Source: Zeimonas sp039807785
GTDB lineage: Bacteria > Pseudomonadota > Gammaproteobacteria > Burkholderiales > Burkholderiaceae_E
NCBI GenBank assembly: GCA_039807785.1
Contig: JBDHRX010000126.1
Span: 1-8,568 of the forward strand
Direction: 5' to 3'
Length of the DNA: 8,568 bases
In this document: positions 6,605-8,568 of the stretch, one piece after another
Position numbering within the stretch: the first letter of the stretch is position 1
Layout of the letters: each line of letters opens with the position of its first letter
Translations under genes and position numbers: made by a program
The notes under the pieces: model-generated
Databases searched by the model: none
What the model was told of the DNA's origin: nothing
What the model saw: only the letters and a program-made list of their open reading frames with translations

Positions 6605-7111
6605 ATGCCGATCTCGATGTACGACGCCAGCGTTCCGGTCTATACGCAGATGCTCGGAGCGCTCGAGCGCATCCTCGCGAAGGCCGAGGCGCATGCCGAG
6701 GCGCGTCGCATCGACCCGAAGGTGCTCGCGCAGCTGCGGCTGTTCCCGGACATGCTGCCGCTGGCGTCCCAGGTACGCATCGCCTGCGACACCGCGAAGC
6801 TCGGCGTGGCCCGCATCGGCGGGCTGGAGGCGCCGAAGTTCGAGGACACGGAACAGACGCTGTCCGAGCTGCGCGAGCGCATCACGAAGACGCTCGCGTT
6901 CATCGGCGAGGTGCCGCGCGAACGGATCGACGGCCAGGAGGCCCGCGACATCGTCGTGCCCCTGCGTGACCGCAAGCTCGAGTTCAAGGGGCTCGCGTTC
7001 CTGCTGCACTGGTCGCTGCCGAACTTCTTCTTCCACGTCACCACCGCGTACGACCTGCTGCGGCACAACGGGCTCGAGGTCGGCAAGTCCGACTACCTCG
7101 GCCGCGCCTGA
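6605..7111 (+). CDS. DUF1993 family protein (DinB-like helical fold), 168 aa
   Basis: This is a small cytosolic protein of unknown function matching the DUF1993 family as I recall it: the N-terminus MPISMYDASVPVYTQMLGAL (1-20), the middle FPDMLPLASQVRIACDTAK (47-65), then KLEFKGLAFLLHWSLPNFFF (124-143) and HVTTAYDLLRHNG (144-156) with a GKSDYLG end. No signal peptide or membrane helix is seen; it looks largely alpha-helical. The family is thought to share the DinB/YfiT-like four-helix fold, whose members include metal- and thiol-dependent transferases. Here only His135, His144 and His154 stand out, and a classical DinB three-His metal site is not obvious. The chosen start has a good SD; an upstream in-frame ATG at 6548 would add 19 residues unlike the family. 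It is divergent from adhC, so regulation from the shared gap is possible. Its 3' end overlaps rlmJ antisense by 19 bp. Confidence 0.9.
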   Translation: MPISMYDASVPVYTQMLGALERILAKAEAHAEARRIDPKVLAQLRLFPDMLPLASQVRIACDTAKLGVARIGGLEAPKFEDTEQTLSELRERITKTLAFIGEVPRERIDGQEARDIVVPLRDRKLEFKGLAFLLHWSLPNFFFHVTTAYDLLRHNGLEVGKSDYLGRA

Positions 7112-8022
7112 CGCGGACGGCCCGGTCCGCGCTCCCCGGCGGGCGCCGGCCGGGCGGGGGCCGCCGCGTCGCGCGAGGCGTCGAGCGACCAGCCCGCGCC
7201 GGCGTCCTGCCTCAGCGCGCCGGCCAGCCAGGGCAGCGCGACCCGCAGGGCGCCGCCCAGGGTCCACGGCGGATTGACCACGAAGACCCCGCTGCCGTGC
7301 AGCCCGAGCCCGTCGGGCGAGGGCGCGCGCACCGTGAGGGTGGCGTGCAGCCAGCGCAGCCCCGGCTGGCGCTCGAGCCGGCGCAGCATCGCCGCGGGCT
7401 CGCGCCGCTGCACCTGCGGATACCAGATCGCGTAGCAGCCGGTGGCGAAGCGCTCCAGCGCGTCGCGCAGCGTCGCGACCACGCGCGCGTAGTCGCGCTT
7501 GTCCTCGTACGACGGGTCGATCAGCACCAGCGCGCGCCTCGGCGGCGGCGGCAGCAGCCCCTTCAGGCCGGCGAAGCCGTCGCCGGGCTGGAGGCGCGCC
7601 CGGCGCGCCGCCTCGCGGCCGGCCGCGGCGAGGTTGGCGACCAGCACCCGGTGCTCGTTCGGATGCATCTCGAACAGCCGCAGGCGATCCGGCTCGCGCA
7701 GGTGCGAAAGCGCGACGAACGGCGAGCCCGGGTAGTGGCGCAGCGCGCCGCCGGGGTTCAGGGCACGGACCACGGCCAGGTAGTCGGCCACCGGTCCGGG
7801 CGCGTCGTCCCGCGGCCACAGGCGGCCGATGCCGTCGGCGAACTCGGCCCGCTTGGCCGCCCATTCGCCCTCGAGCGCGTAGAGCCCGGCGCCGGCGTGC
7901 GTGTCGATCACCCAGAAGGGCGTTTCCTTCGCGGCGAGGTGGCGCAGCAGCTGCACCAGCACGACGTGCTTGAGCACGTCGGCATGGTTGCCGGCATGGA
8001 AAGCGTGGCGATAGCTGAACAT
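7093..8022 (-). CDS. rlmJ: 23S rRNA (adenine(2030)-N6)-methyltransferase RlmJ
   Basis: This is a SAM-dependent N6-adenine methyltransferase acting on A2030 of 23S rRNA (formerly YhiR). It is 309 aa against about 280 in E. coli. The N-terminus MFSYRHAFHAGNHADVLKHV (1-20) is the diagnostic family sequence and fixes the start at 8022, not the longer ATG at 8040. The SAM-site motif is VIDTHAGAGLYALEG (38-52). Other marks are YPGSP (97-101), FEMHPNE (117-123), GDGFAGLKGLLPP (147-159), catalytic motif IV IDPSYE (168-173), AIWYP (198-202) and GSGVFVVNPPW (243-253). Motif IV has Ser where the N6-MTase consensus (D/N)PP(Y/F) has Pro; this may be a lineage variant. The last ~28 residues (from about 282) are an Ala/Pro/Arg-rich basic tail, part of which is read antisense to the end of the DUF1993 gene. 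The start is 7 nt after the stop of the upstream membrane-protein gene and lacks a spaced SD, suggesting coupling. Confidence 0.95.
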   Translation of the reverse strand: MFSYRHAFHAGNHADVLKHVVLVQLLRHLAAKETPFWVIDTHAGAGLYALEGEWAAKRAEFADGIGRLWPRDDAPGPVADYLAVVRALNPGGALRHYPGSPFVALSHLREPDRLRLFEMHPNEHRVLVANLAAAGREAARRARLQPGDGFAGLKGLLPPPPRRALVLIDPSYEDKRDYARVVATLRDALERFATGCYAIWYPQVQRREPAAMLRRLERQPGLRWLHATLTVRAPSPDGLGLHGSGVFVVNPPWTLGGALRVALPWLAGALRQDAGAGWSLDASRDAAAPARPAPAGERGPGRPRQARPR

Positions 8023-8029
8023 CCCCGGA

Positions 8030-8557
8030 TCATGCCGCATCCGCGGGCGGCGTCGCCGGCCCGGGCCGCGGCGGCCCGTCGGATCCGGGCCGCGCCATGC
8101 GCCAGCCCGCGTGCAGCAGCCACGCGAGGGCGACGCCGCCGGCCAGCCACGCCAGCGCCAGCCCGACCCACGCCTGCTCGTCGATCCGGTAGCTGTTGCA
8201 CAGCCGGGCGGTCGACGCCTGGTAGAGCACGCCGGCCACCGCGGTCATCGGCAGCACGTTGCCGAGGAAGAAGCCCTGCACGACGATGCCCGCCGGCCGC
8301 CACGACAGGCGCAACGCGGCGCCGCACAGCAGCAGCGCGGCCCATTTCGCCAGCTCGACGCGCGCGTCGAGCAAGGCGAGATCGAGCAGGCGGGGGATCA
8401 TCGCCAGCCCGAGCACCCCGGCGGCGAACGCGAGTCCGGCGATGCCGAGCACGTTCCAGCGCGCCGCGCGGCGCCGCCAGGCGGCGGGGCAGGCCGCCGC
8501 GGCCAGCGCGCCCGCCGCCACCAGCGCCGGGAACTGCAGCAGCATGTGCGTCGCCAT
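8030..8557 (-). CDS. Uncharacterised multi-pass membrane protein, 175 aa
   Basis: I do not recognise a named family with certainty. About five hydrophobic segments are visible (approximately residues 5-24, 34-56, 68-84, 90-112 and 129-150), so it is probably an inner-membrane protein. Likely conserved points are HMLLQFPALVAAG near the N-terminus, AMIPRLLDLALLD (52-64), SWRPAG (85-90), QGFFLGN (94-100) and the polar loop RLCNSYRIDEQ (118-128) between the last two helices. The C-terminus is a Pro/Gly-rich tail. The His-Met-Leu-Leu start of helix 1 is reminiscent of CtaG-type cytochrome oxidase assembly proteins, but that is a weak similarity and only a guess. The ATG at 8557 is supported by a TGGAGG Shine-Dalgarno 5 nt upstream; an ATG at residue 5 is the alternative. 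The gene ends 7 nt before the rlmJ start and is probably co-transcribed with it. Confidence 0.85.
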   Translation of the reverse strand: MATHMLLQFPALVAAGALAAAACPAAWRRRAARWNVLGIAGLAFAAGVLGLAMIPRLLDLALLDARVELAKWAALLLCGAALRLSWRPAGIVVQGFFLGNVLPMTAVAGVLYQASTARLCNSYRIDEQAWVGLALAWLAGGVALAWLLHAGWRMARPGSDGPPRPGPATPPADAA

Positions 8558-8562
8558 GCCGC

Positions 8563-8568
8563 CCTCCA
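8563..8568 (-). promoter_or_regulatory. Shine-Dalgarno of the membrane-protein gene
   Basis: TGGAGG on the minus strand at the right edge of the window, 5 nt before the ATG at 8557. It supports that start; what lies upstream is outside the window. Confidence 0.8.

Noticed and set aside
5454..7277. Long plus-strand open frame across adhC, the divergent gap and the DUF1993 gene
   Set aside because: Low-complexity translation without motifs; it crosses a divergent promoter region and conflicts with two well-supported genes.
8023..8040. Longer start for rlmJ (ATG at 8040)
   Set aside because: It adds six residues before the highly conserved MFSYRHAFHAGNHADV start and lies within the upstream gene; family N-termini begin at the shorter Met.
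1..8568. Mobile element, CRISPR array, defence island, phage or biosynthetic cluster
   Set aside because: No transposase, integrase, tRNA, spaced repeat array, toxin-antitoxin pair or compositional break was found. The lone helicase is a UvrD-like repair type without a partner nuclease or reverse transcriptase.

Overview
The window is very GC-rich (about 70% by eye), with strong G/C third-position bias and densely packed genes. Gene content and protein flavour point to a betaproteobacterium of the Burkholderiales type: class III alcohol dehydrogenase plus S-formylglutathione hydrolase, RlmJ, a DUF1993 protein, and a CpxA-like kinase with a DVSHELRSPLARLQ phosphoacceptor box. The assignment to order is inference; no rRNA or tRNA is present to fix it.

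Layout, left to right. (1) The 3' part of a plus-strand sensor histidine kinase, cut by the left edge. (2) A minus-strand MFS transporter whose 3' end overlaps the kinase tail-to-tail by 95 bp. (3) A complete minus-strand UvrD/Rep-like superfamily 1 helicase just upstream of the transporter, 54 bp apart, possibly co-transcribed. (4) The minus-strand glutathione-dependent formaldehyde detoxification pair, adhC (frmA) then fghA (frmB), coupled through a TGATG stop/start overlap. (5) A 77-bp divergent promoter region, then a plus-strand DUF1993 gene. (6) Minus-strand rlmJ (23S rRNA adenine-N6 methyltransferase), whose 3' end overlaps the DUF1993 gene tail-to-tail. (7) Directly upstream of rlmJ, and probably in the same transcript, an uncharacterised multi-pass membrane protein with a strong ribosome binding site at the right edge of the window.

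Functionally this is mostly ordinary chromosomal housekeeping and stress-response content. AdhC oxidises S-hydroxymethylglutathione (formed from formaldehyde and glutathione) to S-formylglutathione, and FghA hydrolyses that to formate and glutathione. The other genes are not obviously part of that pathway. No mobile element, CRISPR array, RNA gene, integrase, toxin-antitoxin pair or phage gene was seen, and no gene-free stretch exceeds 111 bp. I do not see a convincing new multi-gene system. The points most worth a second look are the uncharacterised membrane protein next to rlmJ, the DUF1993 gene divergent from adhC, the two antisense gene overlaps, and small repeat structures in two of the intergenic gaps.
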